Assembly: GCF_036365825.1 (NCBI RefSeq) | Contig: NZ_CP142675.1 | Location: 248,001-312,000 of the forward strand | Source of the DNA: Qipengyuania sp. HL-TH1 | Lineage (GTDB): Bacteria > Pseudomonadota > Alphaproteobacteria > Sphingomonadales > Sphingomonadaceae | Length of the DNA: 64,000 bases | Reading direction: 5' to 3' | In this document: piece by piece, positions 24,348-32,071 of the stretch | How positions within the stretch are numbered: the stretch's first letter is position 1 | Layout: every line of letters begins with the position of its first letter | Position numbers and translations under genes: made by a program | Notes under the pieces: generated by a model | The model's database searches: none | What the model was told of the DNA's origin: nothing | Seen by the model: the letters and a program-made list of their open reading frames with translations, nothing else

Positions 24348-25472
24348 CTAGAGCAGCGATAGCTGCGCGTCGGGACGTTTGTCCTCGTCGCTGCCGCCGC
24401 GTTCGAGCTTCGACAGCGTCAGCCCCATCAGCCGGATCGGCATCGGCAGCGGCAGTACCTCTTCGAGCAGCGCGCGCCCGACTGCAGCGAACTCGGCCTT
24501 GCTGGCGATCGGCCGGTCGAGCGTTTTCGCACGGCTGAAAATCTGGAAATCGCTGTATTTCATCTTGAGCGTCACCGTGCGGCCGCGCGCCTCGGCACGC
24601 TCGATATAGCCCCACACGATATCGATGATGTCTTCCATCGTCTCGCGCAGTTCGGCGCCCGCGGACAGGTCGCGGCTGAAGGTCCGCTCGCCGCCGACCG
24701 ACTTGCGGATCCGGCTCGAGCGGACCGGACGCAGGTCGATCCCGCGCGCGGCGCGATAGAGATAGTCGGCAAAGCTCCCGAAATGCGCGCGCAGCCACTC
24801 GATCTCCTTGGCCGCGATATCGCCGCCGGTCTCGATTCCCAGCCGGGCCATTTTCTCGGCGCCCTTCGGACCCACGCCGTGGAACCGGCGGATCGGCAGT
24901 TCGGCGACGAAGGCCGCGCCTTGGCCGGGCCGGATCACGCAGAGTCCGTCGGGCTTGTTCTGGTCGCTGGCGATCTTGGCGAGGAATTTGTTGTAGCTCA
25001 CCCCCGCGCTTGCGGTGAGCCGGGTCTTGGCGCGGATTTCCTGCCGGATCAGCTCGGCGATGCGCGTTGCGCTGCCGATGCCGAGCTTGTCCTCGGTCAC
25101 GTCGAGATAGGCTTCGTCGAGACTGAGCGGTTCGACCAGGTCGGTGTGGTGGCGGAAGATCGCGCGAATCTGCTGGCTGACCTCGCGATAGACGTCGAAG
25201 CGGCTCTTGCAGAACACCAGGTCGGGGCACAGCCGCTTGGCGGTGACGCTGGGCATCGCGCTGCGCACGCCGAACCGGCGCGCTTCGTAACTGGCGGCAG
25301 CAACCACGCCGCGCCCGCTCGATCCCCCCACGGCAACGGGTTTTCCGCGCAGCTCGGGATTGTCGCGCTGCTCGACGCTCGCGAAAAACGCATCCATATC
25401 GACATGGATGATCTTGCGCAGGCCATCGGCCTCGCCATCGGTGTCATCGGGATTGCCCTGGCCTTCGCTCAT
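24348..25472 (-). CDS. dinB: DNA polymerase IV (Y family)
   Basis: The product is 374 residues. IIHVDMDAFFASVEQRDNPE holds the first catalytic Asp, VEPLSLDEAYLDVTEDKLGI the SLDEAYLD motif, and SAGVSYNKFLAKIASDQNKP the palm. The finger/thumb contains FHGVGPKGAEKMARLG (helix-hairpin-helix). The little-finger domain follows from about residue 240. The protein lacks an obvious C-terminal beta-clamp-binding QxSLF, but it ends DAQLSLL, which is close to the pentapeptide QLSLF-type clamp motif. It performs translesion synthesis. It is convergent with the Nudix gene. Confidence 0.95.
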   Translation of the reverse strand: MSEGQGNPDDTDGEADGLRKIIHVDMDAFFASVEQRDNPELRGKPVAVGGSSGRGVVAAASYEARRFGVRSAMPSVTAKRLCPDLVFCKSRFDVYREVSQQIRAIFRHHTDLVEPLSLDEAYLDVTEDKLGIGSATRIAELIRQEIRAKTRLTASAGVSYNKFLAKIASDQNKPDGLCVIRPGQGAAFVAELPIRRFHGVGPKGAEKMARLGIETGGDIAAKEIEWLRAHFGSFADYLYRAARGIDLRPVRSSRIRKSVGGERTFSRDLSAGAELRETMEDIIDIVWGYIERAEARGRTVTLKMKYSDFQIFSRAKTLDRPIASKAEFAAVGRALLEEVLPLPMPIRLMGLTLSKLERGGSDEDKRPDAQLSLL

Positions 25473-25537
25473 GCGCGAATAGATAGCCCTGCGGGTTGCA
25501 AAGCGGAACCTTGTCCGCCACCTGACATTTTGTGCAG

Positions 25538-26809
25538 ATGCGAAGCGAACCTCTTGCCGGCGGCGAACGTCCGATAGCCGACGCTGCCAAAGGCAAGTAC
25601 ATTGGCGAGCGCGAGCTGATCACGATGATGGCGCTGCTGATGGCATGTAATGCCTTCGGCATCGATGCGATCCTCCCGGCATTGGACGATCTCGCCCTGT
25701 CGCTGGGTGCGCCGGGCAACGATCGGCAGTTCATCGTCGGTGTCTATTTGCTCGCTGCCGGGATCGGGACGCTGATCCCGGGGGCCTTCGCCGACCGCTT
25801 CGGTCGCCGGCCGGTGCTGTTTACCGCGCTGGGCTTCTACATCGTGCTGTCGCTCGGCTGCGCGCTGGTCACCGATTTCACCTCCATGATCGTGCTGCGT
25901 GCGCTGCAGGGTTTCTTTGCAGCAGGCATCATCGCGCTGCCGCCGGCCATCATCCGCGACCGCGTGGGCGGCGACAAGATGGCGCGGATGATGAGCCTGA
26001 TCTTTGTCATCTTCCTGCTGGTTCCCGCCGTCGCGCCGAGCATCGGGCAGGGCGTGCTGCTGCTGCTGGGCGACTGGCGCTGGATCTTCGTGACGATGGC
26101 GGTCTTCGGGTCGCTGATGTCCGTCTGGGTCTATGTCCGCCTGCCCGAAACGCTGCACGAGGACGACAGGCAGCGCATCGATCTTGCCGTCATCGCGCGC
26201 AACATGCGCAGTGCGGTCACGCTGCGGTCGACGGTTGGATATACGCTGGCGAGCGCGCTGGTGTTCGGCGGCCTGTTCGGCTTCATCAATTCCTCGCAGC
26301 AGTTGATCGGCGAGGCCTTCGGGGCGGGCGACATGTTCCCGCTGCTGTTCGCGCTGTGCGCGGGGTGCATGGCGCTGGCGAACTGGTCGAACAGCCGCAT
26401 CGTCGAACGGCTTGGCGCACGGCGCGTCAGCCATACCGCGCTGTTCGTGTTCATCTTCGTCGCCGGGCTGCAATTGTGGTTCGCCTATCAGCCGAACGAA
26501 AGCCTGTGGACTTTCATTCCGCTTATGGCGGCGAACATGAGCCTGCTCGGCTTTATCGGGGCCAATTTCGGCTCGATCGCGATGCAGCCGTTCCCGCACA
26601 TTGCGGGCGCCGCGTCGAGTGCACAGAGCTTCCTGCGCATGACCACCGGGGCGTTGCTGGGTGCGGGTATCGGCTATGCCTATGACGGCACGGCGCGTCC
26701 GCTGGCGTTGGCGCTGCTGGTAACGGCCACCGTCAGCCTGCTGCTGGTGCTCTTTTCAGAACGCGGTGCGCTGTTCGGGCCGCCCGATCCGGATGTCGAG
26801 GAAACCTAG
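25538..26809 (+). CDS. MFS transporter, Bcr/CflA-like drug efflux type
   Basis: The product is 423 residues from ATG 25538; a GTG at 25532 is also in frame and no Shine-Dalgarno is visible. There are twelve membrane helices. GVYLLAAGIGTLIPGAFADR followed by FGRRPV is the MFS motif A between helices 2 and 3. FGIDAILPALDDLALSLGAP matches the first helix of the Bcr/CflA drug-resistance family. It probably exports a small hydrophobic compound. The stop overlaps the convergent carboxylase stop by 4 bp (CTAG). Confidence 0.88.
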   Translation: MRSEPLAGGERPIADAAKGKYIGERELITMMALLMACNAFGIDAILPALDDLALSLGAPGNDRQFIVGVYLLAAGIGTLIPGAFADRFGRRPVLFTALGFYIVLSLGCALVTDFTSMIVLRALQGFFAAGIIALPPAIIRDRVGGDKMARMMSLIFVIFLLVPAVAPSIGQGVLLLLGDWRWIFVTMAVFGSLMSVWVYVRLPETLHEDDRQRIDLAVIARNMRSAVTLRSTVGYTLASALVFGGLFGFINSSQQLIGEAFGAGDMFPLLFALCAGCMALANWSNSRIVERLGARRVSHTALFVFIFVAGLQLWFAYQPNESLWTFIPLMAANMSLLGFIGANFGSIAMQPFPHIAGAASSAQSFLRMTTGALLGAGIGYAYDGTARPLALALLVTATVSLLLVLFSERGALFGPPDPDVEET

Positions 26810-28371
26810 GCTTCGCTGGCCAGCCTGCGCCACGCAAGCTCGGCATATTCACACAGCAAGGGACGGGTGTCGCGCGGGTCGATGATGTCCTCGACATTGA
26901 AGCGTTCGGCGCTGCGGAAGGGCGAGGTCACCTGGTCGAGCCGCGCGCGGATCGCGGCGAGTTCGGCTTCCGGGTCGGCGGCGGCTTCGAGCTCGGACTT
27001 ATAGGCCACTTCCAGACCACCCGCGATCGGCAGGCTGCCCCAGTCACCCGACGGCCAGCAGAACCGGTACTGATAGGTTTCGGCATTCGACATGGCGCTG
27101 CCTGCGATGCCATAGGCGCGGCGCAGGACAACCGAGGCGAGCGGGACGCTGGCCTTGTAGACCGCGTTCATCGCCTGCACCCCGTAGCGAATCGTCCCTG
27201 CCATCTCCGCTTCGCGCCCGATCATGAAGCCGGGATTGTCCACCAGATGGACGATCGGCAGGCGGAACTGGTCGGCCAGCTTGACGAAGCGCTCAACCTT
27301 CTCGCTCGATTTCGCATCCCATGAGCCGCCGAGATAGGACGGGTCGCTGGCAAGCACCGCCACCGGCCAGCCGTCGAGCCGGGCGAGCGCGGTGATGCAG
27401 GCGCGGCCCCACATGCGGCCGATTTCGAACACGGTACCCTGGTCGAACACCATCTCCATGCAGCGCCGCATCGAATAGACCGCCTTGGGATCGCGCGGGA
27501 CGAGGTCCAGCAGCGCCTCTTCGCGCCGGTGGACCGGATCGGTGCAGTTGGAACGCCGGGCAAGCTGGCCGACATGTTCGGGCATGAAGGCGAGGAAATG
27601 CCGTGCGCGCGCGAAAGCCTCCGCCTCGCTGGCAACCTCGTCGTCGACCACGCCGTTGCGCGTATGGATGCCGCTGCCGCCGAGGTCTTCCTTGGCCTGC
27701 TGGTGGTCGGCCGAACCCTTGTAGCTTTCGCCGAGCCCGTCGACCACCGCGGGGCCCGCGGCAAAGATCTGGCTGAGGCCCTTGACCATGACCGAATAAT
27801 GGCTCGCCACCACGCGCGCGGCGCCCAGACCCGCGGTGGGGCCAAGCGCAAGCGCGACCACCGGCACGGTGTCGAGATTGGTTACGACATCGCCCCAGCC
27901 GGGCACCGCGGGGATATAGGTCGCGCCGATCTGTTCGAGGGTCTTCACGCTGCCGCCGCCGCCGGTGCCGTCGATCATGCGGATGATCGGCAGCTTGAGC
28001 TCGTGCGCCATCTTCTCGGCCTGCACCATCTTGCGGCTGATCCCCGCATCCGCCGCGCCGCCGCGAATGGTGAAATCGTCCGCAGTGGCAACCACCGGGC
28101 GGCCGTTGATCCGGGCCTTGCCGAACAGGAAGGGGGCAGGAAGGACGGATTGGAGATTGCCGTCCTCGTCGTAGCTGCCCTTGCCCGCGATCTTGCCGAT
28201 TTCGCGGAAGGTGCCGTCGTCGCACAGCGCGGTGAGCCGGGCGCGGGCATCCATCTTGCCCCGGCCATGCTGGCGGGCGACCTTTTCCTCGCCGCCCATC
28301 TGCTCGGCCAGCGCCTCGCGCCGGCGCAGTTCCTCGAGTTCAGCTTCCCAGCTCAAAACCACTCCCGTCAT
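26806..28371 (-). CDS. Acyl-CoA carboxylase carboxyltransferase (beta) subunit
   Basis: The product is 521 residues, with both halves of the carboxyltransferase fold. The N half has HGRGKMDARARLTALCDDGT and PIIRMIDGTGGGGSVKTLEQ; the C half has VDNPGFMIGREAEMAGTIRY and YGIAGSAMSNAETYQYRFCW. It transfers carboxyl from biotin to an acyl-CoA, with the biotin carboxylase encoded upstream. The acyl substrate (propionyl-, methylcrotonyl- or another) is not clear. The ATG at 28371 lies inside a REP-like arm; TTG at 28356 with GGGAG 5 nt upstream, or GTG at 28362, are alternative starts giving a more usual N-terminus. Confidence 0.9.
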   Translation of the reverse strand: MTGVVLSWEAELEELRRREALAEQMGGEEKVARQHGRGKMDARARLTALCDDGTFREIGKIAGKGSYDEDGNLQSVLPAPFLFGKARINGRPVVATADDFTIRGGAADAGISRKMVQAEKMAHELKLPIIRMIDGTGGGGSVKTLEQIGATYIPAVPGWGDVVTNLDTVPVVALALGPTAGLGAARVVASHYSVMVKGLSQIFAAGPAVVDGLGESYKGSADHQQAKEDLGGSGIHTRNGVVDDEVASEAEAFARARHFLAFMPEHVGQLARRSNCTDPVHRREEALLDLVPRDPKAVYSMRRCMEMVFDQGTVFEIGRMWGRACITALARLDGWPVAVLASDPSYLGGSWDAKSSEKVERFVKLADQFRLPIVHLVDNPGFMIGREAEMAGTIRYGVQAMNAVYKASVPLASVVLRRAYGIAGSAMSNAETYQYRFCWPSGDWGSLPIAGGLEVAYKSELEAAADPEAELAAIRARLDQVTSPFRSAERFNVEDIIDPRDTRPLLCEYAELAWRRLASEA

Positions 28372-28457
28372 GCTGAACTTGTTTCAGCATCCATTCTTCG
28401 GCTTCGTGCGAAGATGCATGCGGCGAAATGGACCCTGAAACAAGTTCAGGGTGACGG
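28365..28457. repeat. REP-like palindromic doublet between the two carboxylase genes
   Basis: Left arm (28365-28392) and right arm (28431-28457) are inverted copies of one unit, GGNCCCTGAAACAAGTTCAG-type. Each arm is itself a hairpin: TGCTGAA/TTTCAGCA on the left, CCCTGAA/TTCAGGG on the right. The differing bases are compensatory, so both hairpins stay paired. A 38-bp spacer with TCTTCGG...CGAAGA separates them. Repeats of this look are dispersed in sphingomonad genomes. It fills the gap between the alpha stop (28465) and the beta start, and the beta ATG lies in the left arm. Confidence 0.8.
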
Positions 28458-28464
28458 AAGAAGA

Positions 28465-30336
28465 CTATTCCTCTGCAGGCTCCACCACGCACAGCACCGC
28501 CTCGACCTGCACCTGTCCGCCTTCGGTGGCGGCGAGCTCGGTCACGGTCCCGTCGAACGGGGCGGTGAGCGCGTGTTCCATCTTCATCGCTTCGAGCACC
28601 ATCAGGCGCTGGCCAGCGGTGACGGTGTCGCCCTCGGCCACATCGACCGCGATGACCTTGCCCGGCATGGGCGCCAGGATCGCCCCGTCGCCAGCTGCAG
28701 CGGCCCCGCTGCCGCGGCTTTCGAGCGCGAATTCGAAACTTTGGCCATCGGCAAAGACCACGGTGCGCGCATCTTCGACGAAGCCGGTCGCATGCGCGGC
28801 ATCGCGCTCGCCGGTCACGGCAATCGTCCGGCTTTCGCCCTTGTAGCACAGCGTGGTGGCAACGCGCGGCGCGGCATTGAGGCGAAAGCCGATCGCCGCC
28901 GGAGCGGTTTCTTCTAGCGCATCGAGCAAGGTGAAATCGGCTGCGGCCTGCCAGATCGCATCATCGGGTGCGTCGTCGCCGACCAGCCGGTCGAGCTTGC
29001 GTTCGATAAAGCCGGTGTCGAGTTCTGCCTCGCCGAAATCGTCCTCGAGCAGCGCGTTGGCAAGGAAGGCGGCGTTGGTCTTGACCGGCCACACTTCGAC
29101 GCTCTCGGCAATGTCGGCCAATGTCTCGATCGCCCTGTCGCGCGTCTCTTCCCACACCACCAGCTTGGCCACCATCGGATCGTAATGCGGGGAGATCATA
29201 TCGCCTTCCGCAACACCCGTTTCGATCCGCCCCGTGCTGCCAAGGTCGAAATGGTCGAGCGGGCCGGTCGAAGGGAGAAAGCCGCTGGCCGGGTCCTCGG
29301 CATAGAGCCGCGCTTCGATGGCGTGGCCGTCGATGCGCAGTTCATCCTGCTGCAGCGGGATCGGCTCACCGCTGGCGACACGCAACTGCCACTCGACCAG
29401 ATCGACCCCGGTGATTTCCTCGGTCACCGGATGTTCGACCTGCAGGCGGGTGTTCATTTCCATGAAGAAGATGCGATCGGCGCGCAGGCCTTCGCTGGCG
29501 TCGGCGATGAATTCGATCGTGCCCGCGCCCTCGTAATCGACCGCCTTGGCGGCGCGCACGGCGGCGGCGCAGATTTCTTGGCGCGTCGCCTCGTCCATGC
29601 CCGGCGCAGGGGCCTCTTCGATCACCTTCTGGTGGCGGCGCTGGAGGCTGCAATCGCGCTCGAACAGGTGGACGACATTGCCGTGGCTGTCGCCGAACAC
29701 CTGCACCTCGATATGGCGGGGCGAGGTGATCCATTTTTCCAGCAGCACTTCGTCATTGGAAAAGCTGGCCTTGGCCTCGCGGCGGCAACTTTGCAGGTCC
29801 GTTTCGAAGTCGTCGGCCTTGTCGACCTTGCGCATACCCTTGCCGCCGCCGCCCGCGACCGCCTTGATCAGCACCGGATAGCCGATGGCGTCGGCTTCCT
29901 TCTTCAGCCGTTCGGCCGACTGGTCGGCGCCAAGATAGCCGGGCGTGACCGGGACGCCCGCTTCCATCATCAGCGTCTTGGCGGCATCCTTGAGCCCCAT
30001 CGCCTCGATGCTCGACGGCTTGGGACCCACCCAGATCAGGCCGGCATCAATCACGGCCTGCGCAAAACCGGCGTTTTCGGACAGGAAGCCGTAGCCCGGG
30101 TGGATCGCGTCCGCGCCGGTCTGCTTCGCCGCAGCGATGATCTTGTCGCCGACGAGATAGCTTTCCGCCGCAGGCGAGGGGCCGATATGCACCGCCTCGT
30201 CGGCTTGCCGCACATGCAGCGCCCTGGCGTCGGCGTCCGAATAGACCGCGACCGTGGCCACGCCCATGGCGCGCGCGGTGCGGATGATGCGGCAGGCAAT
30301 CTCGCCGCGATTGGCGATAAGGAGCTTTTGGATCAT
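28465..30336 (-). CDS. Acyl-CoA carboxylase biotin carboxylase/BCCP (alpha) subunit
   Basis: The product is 623 residues. The ATP-grasp biotin carboxylase core occupies about 1-450: LLIANRGEIACRIIRTARAM, HPGYGFLSENAGFAQAV, KAVAGGGGKGMRKVDKADDF and a FMEMNTRLQVEHPVTEEITG motif. A linker domain follows, then a C-terminal biotinyl domain (about 550-620) with LEAMKMEH, the lysine being biotinylated. The arrangement is that of propionyl-, methylcrotonyl- or geranyl-CoA carboxylase alpha chains. It forms the enzyme with the beta subunit downstream. Confidence 0.94.
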   Translation of the reverse strand: MIQKLLIANRGEIACRIIRTARAMGVATVAVYSDADARALHVRQADEAVHIGPSPAAESYLVGDKIIAAAKQTGADAIHPGYGFLSENAGFAQAVIDAGLIWVGPKPSSIEAMGLKDAAKTLMMEAGVPVTPGYLGADQSAERLKKEADAIGYPVLIKAVAGGGGKGMRKVDKADDFETDLQSCRREAKASFSNDEVLLEKWITSPRHIEVQVFGDSHGNVVHLFERDCSLQRRHQKVIEEAPAPGMDEATRQEICAAAVRAAKAVDYEGAGTIEFIADASEGLRADRIFFMEMNTRLQVEHPVTEEITGVDLVEWQLRVASGEPIPLQQDELRIDGHAIEARLYAEDPASGFLPSTGPLDHFDLGSTGRIETGVAEGDMISPHYDPMVAKLVVWEETRDRAIETLADIAESVEVWPVKTNAAFLANALLEDDFGEAELDTGFIERKLDRLVGDDAPDDAIWQAAADFTLLDALEETAPAAIGFRLNAAPRVATTLCYKGESRTIAVTGERDAAHATGFVEDARTVVFADGQSFEFALESRGSGAAAAGDGAILAPMPGKVIAVDVAEGDTVTAGQRLMVLEAMKMEHALTAPFDGTVTELAATEGGQVQVEAVLCVVEPAEE

Positions 30337-30458
30337 GGCGCTGCCGCTAACCCATTTCCCGGGTCATTGCGAGGGCTTGGCGTAGCGATCTGCCGCCCCG
30401 AGTGTCGGCTGAATTCACGGAGCCATTGCGGGCTGCACCGAATTCAAACCGCGGGCGG
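30337..30458. other. 122-bp intergenic stretch with degraded repeat-like sequence
   Basis: Between crtB and the carboxylase alpha gene. It has GTCATTGCGAGGG (about 30364) and CATTGCGGG (30422), resembling dispersed GTCATTGCGAG units of sphingomonads, and two GAATTC sites flanking the second copy. No promoter or terminator stands out. Confidence 0.3.
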
Positions 30459-31400
30459 CTACCAGCCGGCCACCGGCTTGAAATCGTGGCGCGACCAGAT
30501 GATCGGCTCCTGCGGCTGGGCCGGGCGGTTCCAGATCGCTTCGAAGAAGGCGGCGAACATATGCCACACCTTCTCCATCCCGTTCACCCGGGTTCGCGTG
30601 TCCCAGGCCAGCTGCCCGCGATCGAGGACCTTGCGGCCGATCGCGCCATAGATCCGTGCTGCGGCCAGCACCGCCCAGCGCTGGCGGAACCGCAGGCGCT
30701 TGGCACCCAGCTTGGCCGCCGCCTCGTGCTTTTCCATCAGCGCGATCAGGCGCGGCATCAGGCTGGCGAGCTTGAAGCGGTTTTCAGGCAGCGCGTGTTC
30801 GCCCGCTTGCCAGCCCATCGTGTCGAGCCAGGTGCGCGGCAGGTAACAGCGCCCGGCTTCGGCATCCTCGACGATATCGCGCGCGATATTGGCCATCTGG
30901 AAAGCGAGGCCGAGGTCGCAGGCGCGGTCGAGCGTTTCGCCATCGTCCGGGTGCACACCCATGATCCGCGCCATCATGATCCCCACCGCACCCGCGACGT
31001 GATAGCAATAGCGCAGCATGTCGGCTTCGGTCGTCGGGCTCCAGCGCGCGGCGTCGAGCGCAAAACCGGCGATCACGTCGTTCGCCTCGGCCAGCGTCAG
31101 CCCGCATTCGTCGGCGACGAGGCCAAAGGCGTCGAAAGCGGCATCGGCGGTCGGCTGTTCCTCGAAAGCGCGCTTGGTGAGGATGCGCAGCGCCTGCACC
31201 CGGTCCTCGGCATCTTTCAGGCTGCCCTGGTCGCCCAGCGGGCCGCCCTTGTCCTGATTGTCGGCAATATCGTCGCAGCGGCGGCACCAGGCATAGAGCA
31301 GCCAGCTGCGCTCGCGCGTGGCCCGGTCGAACAGCTTCGAGGCCGCAGCGAAGCTGTGCGAGCCCTGCTCGATCGACTCGAGCGATTTGTCGACCAGCAC
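30459..31400 (-). CDS. crtB: Phytoene synthase
   Basis: GSHSFAAASKLFDRATRERS, YAWCRRCDDIADNQ (first Asp-rich motif) and MANIARDIVEDAEAGRCYLP (second Asp-rich motif) identify the squalene/phytoene synthase family. It condenses two geranylgeranyl-PP into phytoene. No ATG is available near the homologous start. The GTG at 31400 (VLVDKSLESIEQG) gives 313 residues and fits family length. However, a CTG at 31481 overlaps the stop of the preceding LOG gene as CTGA, would be coupled like other genes here, and gives 340 residues starting LSKPRTLVQSRYLRA. Last gene of the crtY-crtI-LOG-crtB operon. Confidence 0.9.
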   Translation of the reverse strand: MLVDKSLESIEQGSHSFAAASKLFDRATRERSWLLYAWCRRCDDIADNQDKGGPLGDQGSLKDAEDRVQALRILTKRAFEEQPTADAAFDAFGLVADECGLTLAEANDVIAGFALDAARWSPTTEADMLRYCYHVAGAVGIMMARIMGVHPDDGETLDRACDLGLAFQMANIARDIVEDAEAGRCYLPRTWLDTMGWQAGEHALPENRFKLASLMPRLIALMEKHEAAAKLGAKRLRFRQRWAVLAAARIYGAIGRKVLDRGQLAWDTRTRVNGMEKVWHMFAAFFEAIWNRPAQPQEPIIWSRHDFKPVAGW

Positions 31401-31477
31401 CGCGCGATCGCGGCCACCCCCGGCGCGGGCCGGGGTGGCACGCAGATAGCGCGACTGGACGAGGGTGCGCGGCTTGC

Positions 31478-32071
31478 TCAGAGGTCGTCGGCCTTCATCT
31501 GGAAGATCGGTGTATGCGGTTCGTATGACGCCATCTTGTCGATCAGCCCCGCCAGCGCGGTATCGTGCACCAGGATATTCTGATGCACCGGCCGCACGAA
31601 ACCGACCTGCGCCATCTTGCTGTTGAAGGCGATCAGTTCGTCGTAAAAGCCGAAGGCGTTGAGCAGGCCGACCGGATTGTCGTGATAGCCCAATTGCGCC
31701 CAGCTCATCGCCTCCCACAATTCGTCCATCGTGCCGACCCCGCCGGGGATGGTGACGAAGCCGTCGCTGAGGTCGGTGAAACGCTGCTTGCGCTCGTGCA
31801 TGCCGCCAACGGTGTAAAGCTTGGTGCAATCGTGATTGGCGACTTCGCTATTGGCCAGCGCATCGGGGATCACGCCGATCACTTCGCCGCCGGCTTCCAG
31901 CGCGCCGCGCGCGGTCGCGCCCATCAGGCCGAGGCGGCCGCCGCCATAGACCACACCGATGCCGCGTTCGGCCAGCCCGCGGCCCACGTCATAGGCCAGC
32001 TGGATATAGCGAGGGTCGTCGGGCGAGGCGGAGCCGCAATAGACGGCAATACGGTTCAGTTTGCGGCTCAT
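31478..32071 (-). CDS. LOG family protein (TIGR00730), in carotenoid operon
   Basis: The product is 197 residues. The nucleotide-binding fold is intact: AVYCGSASPDDPRYIQLAYD, GIGVVYGGGRLGLMGATARG, GGMHERKQRFTDLSDGFVTI and the catalytic PGGVGTMDELWEAMSWAQLG. LOG enzymes release bases from nucleoside 5'-monophosphates, originally described as cytokinin activators; many bacterial members have uncertain substrates. It lies between crtI and crtB with ATGA overlap to crtI, so it is coexpressed with carotenoid synthesis. No direct role in that pathway is known. Confidence 0.9.
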   Translation of the reverse strand: MSRKLNRIAVYCGSASPDDPRYIQLAYDVGRGLAERGIGVVYGGGRLGLMGATARGALEAGGEVIGVIPDALANSEVANHDCTKLYTVGGMHERKQRFTDLSDGFVTIPGGVGTMDELWEAMSWAQLGYHDNPVGLLNAFGFYDELIAFNSKMAQVGFVRPVHQNILVHDTALAGLIDKMASYEPHTPIFQMKADDL

